A stretch of DNA of 7,261 nucleotides, taken from contig CAMCBY010000207.1 of assembly GCA_945873015.1 (NCBI GenBank), forward strand, positions 1 through 7,261, in the 5' to 3' direction. This stretch comes from Klebsiella pneumoniae (GTDB taxonomy: Bacteria > Pseudomonadota > Gammaproteobacteria > Ga0077536). Both the position numbers and the translations under genes were made by a program. Positions 6,593-7,261 of the stretch are shown here, one piece after another. How positions within the stretch are numbered: the stretch's first letter is position 1; every line of letters begins with the position of its first letter. Under the pieces are notes generated by a model. That model was not told the origin of the DNA. It did no database searches and worked only from the letters and a program-made list of their open reading frames with translations.

Positions 6593-7261
6593 TCCGTAAC
6601 ACTGTTTGACGGCTTCCACGCCCTGCGCGCGCAGGGCCTGATATTTTTTCCAGAACGCCGCGTCGATGTCGCGCAAGCTGCGCGATTCCTTGGGATCACG
6701 ATAGCGACGCAAATGTCCCGGCCCACCGTTGTAGACCGCATAGGTGGCACGCGCGAGATTGTGCGGGTCGCCGCTCACTTCGTGTTCTTTTTTCTTGATC
6801 GCAAAATCGACCAGATAATGCACCAGGATTTCATTGCCCGCGCGTGCGTTGTAGGCGATGTCGACCGCCAGTTTGTGCAAGTCGTAAACCCCTCGCCACA
6901 CATGCTGATTGATCTGCATGAGGCCGACCGAGCCGGCCGATGAGCGTAAGGGTTCGATGCGGCCCGCTTCCTTCACGTACTGGCGCCAGCAGGTTTCCTG
7001 CCAGGCGGTGGCGCGCAGCAGAGTGCGATAAATTTCGAGAAAGGGCGCCGGAACTTTGTTGCGGCTCTGCTCCTGTTGGGCAATGCTGCTGAGCAGGCCA
7101 TCGAGGGTAGCGAGATAGGCATCGAGATCAGTATCGTTCGGCAGCCACTGATCAAGGCGCGCGATGCTGGCGGTGTCGGCCTCGCCGGCATGTGCATCGG
7201 CGAGCAGCCACCGCCAGCCGAAGTTGTGCGGCGCCGGCTGCGCGGCGACGCTGAGCTCCGG
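6587..7261 (-). CDS. lytic transglycosylase, SLT-domain family (5' partial)
   Basis: The last 224 codons of a gene entering from the right edge; its start and any signal peptide lie outside the window. The product resembles soluble lytic transglycosylase (SLT) domain proteins, which cleave peptidoglycan glycan strands in the periplasm to give 1,6-anhydromuramyl ends. The first ~85 visible residues are helical and unassigned (LDAYLATLDGLLSSIA). The catalytic domain then begins with ATAWQETCWRQ, where Glu89 of the fragment (6995-6997) is the likely catalytic acid. It continues with SSAGSVGLMQIN (107-118), WRGVYD, YNARAGNEILVHYL and the TYAVYNGGPG motif before the end, CYGP. From the catalytic Glu to the Gln of GLMQ is 27 residues, about nine more than in classical SLT proteins, owing to an insert around KEAGRIEPLR. 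A GTG at 6976 would give a 129-residue protein lacking the catalytic Glu, so it is not the start. The exact subfamily is not assigned. Confidence 0.85.
   Translation of the reverse strand, partial: PELSVAAQPAPHNFGWRWLLADAHAGEADTASIARLDQWLPNDTDLDAYLATLDGLLSSIAQQEQSRNKVPAPFLEIYRTLLRATAWQETCWRQYVKEAGRIEPLRSSAGSVGLMQINQHVWRGVYDLHKLAVDIAYNARAGNEILVHYLVDFAIKKKEHEVSGDPHNLARATYAVYNGGPGHLRRYRDPKESRSLRDIDAAFWKKYQALRAQGVEAVKQCYGP

Noticed and set aside
6338..6943. Plus-strand open frame (201 codons) across the pdxH end and opposite the transglycosylase
   Set aside because: It overlaps two well-supported genes in other frames and has no recognisable domain.
6973..7197. Separate minus-strand 74-codon frame upstream of the transglycosylase end
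   Set aside because: It is in a different frame from the transglycosylase, whose own frame runs open to the window edge and encodes the catalytic WQET motif.

Overview
The window looks like an ordinary, well-conserved chromosomal stretch of a high-GC proteobacterium, most likely a gammaproteobacterium related to the Pseudomonas side of the class. The order hflX-hflK-hflC-(DUF2065)-hisZ-purA supports this. Escherichia coli has the same core (hflX-hflK-hflC-yjeT-purA) but no hisZ, whereas hisZ next to hflC and purA is familiar in pseudomonad-like genomes. The species cannot be named from this sequence.

Layout: (1) 1-1179, + strand, the 3' part of hflX, a ribosome-associated GTPase whose N-terminus lies before the window. 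(2) 1166-1235, the hflX end and a short spacer, holding a good sigma70-like promoter candidate. (3) 1236-3232, hflK and hflC, overlapping by one base, encoding the membrane SPFH complex that surrounds the FtsH protease. (4) 3271-3456, a 61-residue DUF2065/YjeT-type membrane protein. (5) 3460-4641, hisZ, the regulatory partner of short-form ATP phosphoribosyltransferase. (6) 4668-5960, purA, adenylosuccinate synthetase, probably started at TTG. (7) 5983-6576, pdxH, pyridoxamine 5'-phosphate oxidase. (8) 6587-7261, - strand, the C-terminal part of a secreted-type lytic transglycosylase, convergent with the rest. All seven plus-strand genes are packed with gaps of 0 to 56 bases, which suggests one or a few overlapping transcripts. 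A perfect inverted repeat at 6571-6592 contains both convergent stop codons and closes the block.

Functionally the block mixes translation rescue (HflX), membrane protein quality control (HflK, HflC, perhaps the DUF2065 protein), histidine and purine synthesis (HisZ and PurA, linked through ATP/PRPP use and AICAR recycling) and cofactor B6 supply (PdxH). It is a conserved housekeeping neighbourhood. I saw no mobile element, CRISPR array, RNA gene or defence island, and no convincing previously undescribed system. The points worth a second look are small: the shared stop-codon palindrome, the promoter candidate in the end of hflX, the TTG start of purA, the short PdxH with a Lys-to-Arg change at a substrate-site position, the small DUF2065 protein, and an enlarged loop in the transglycosylase.
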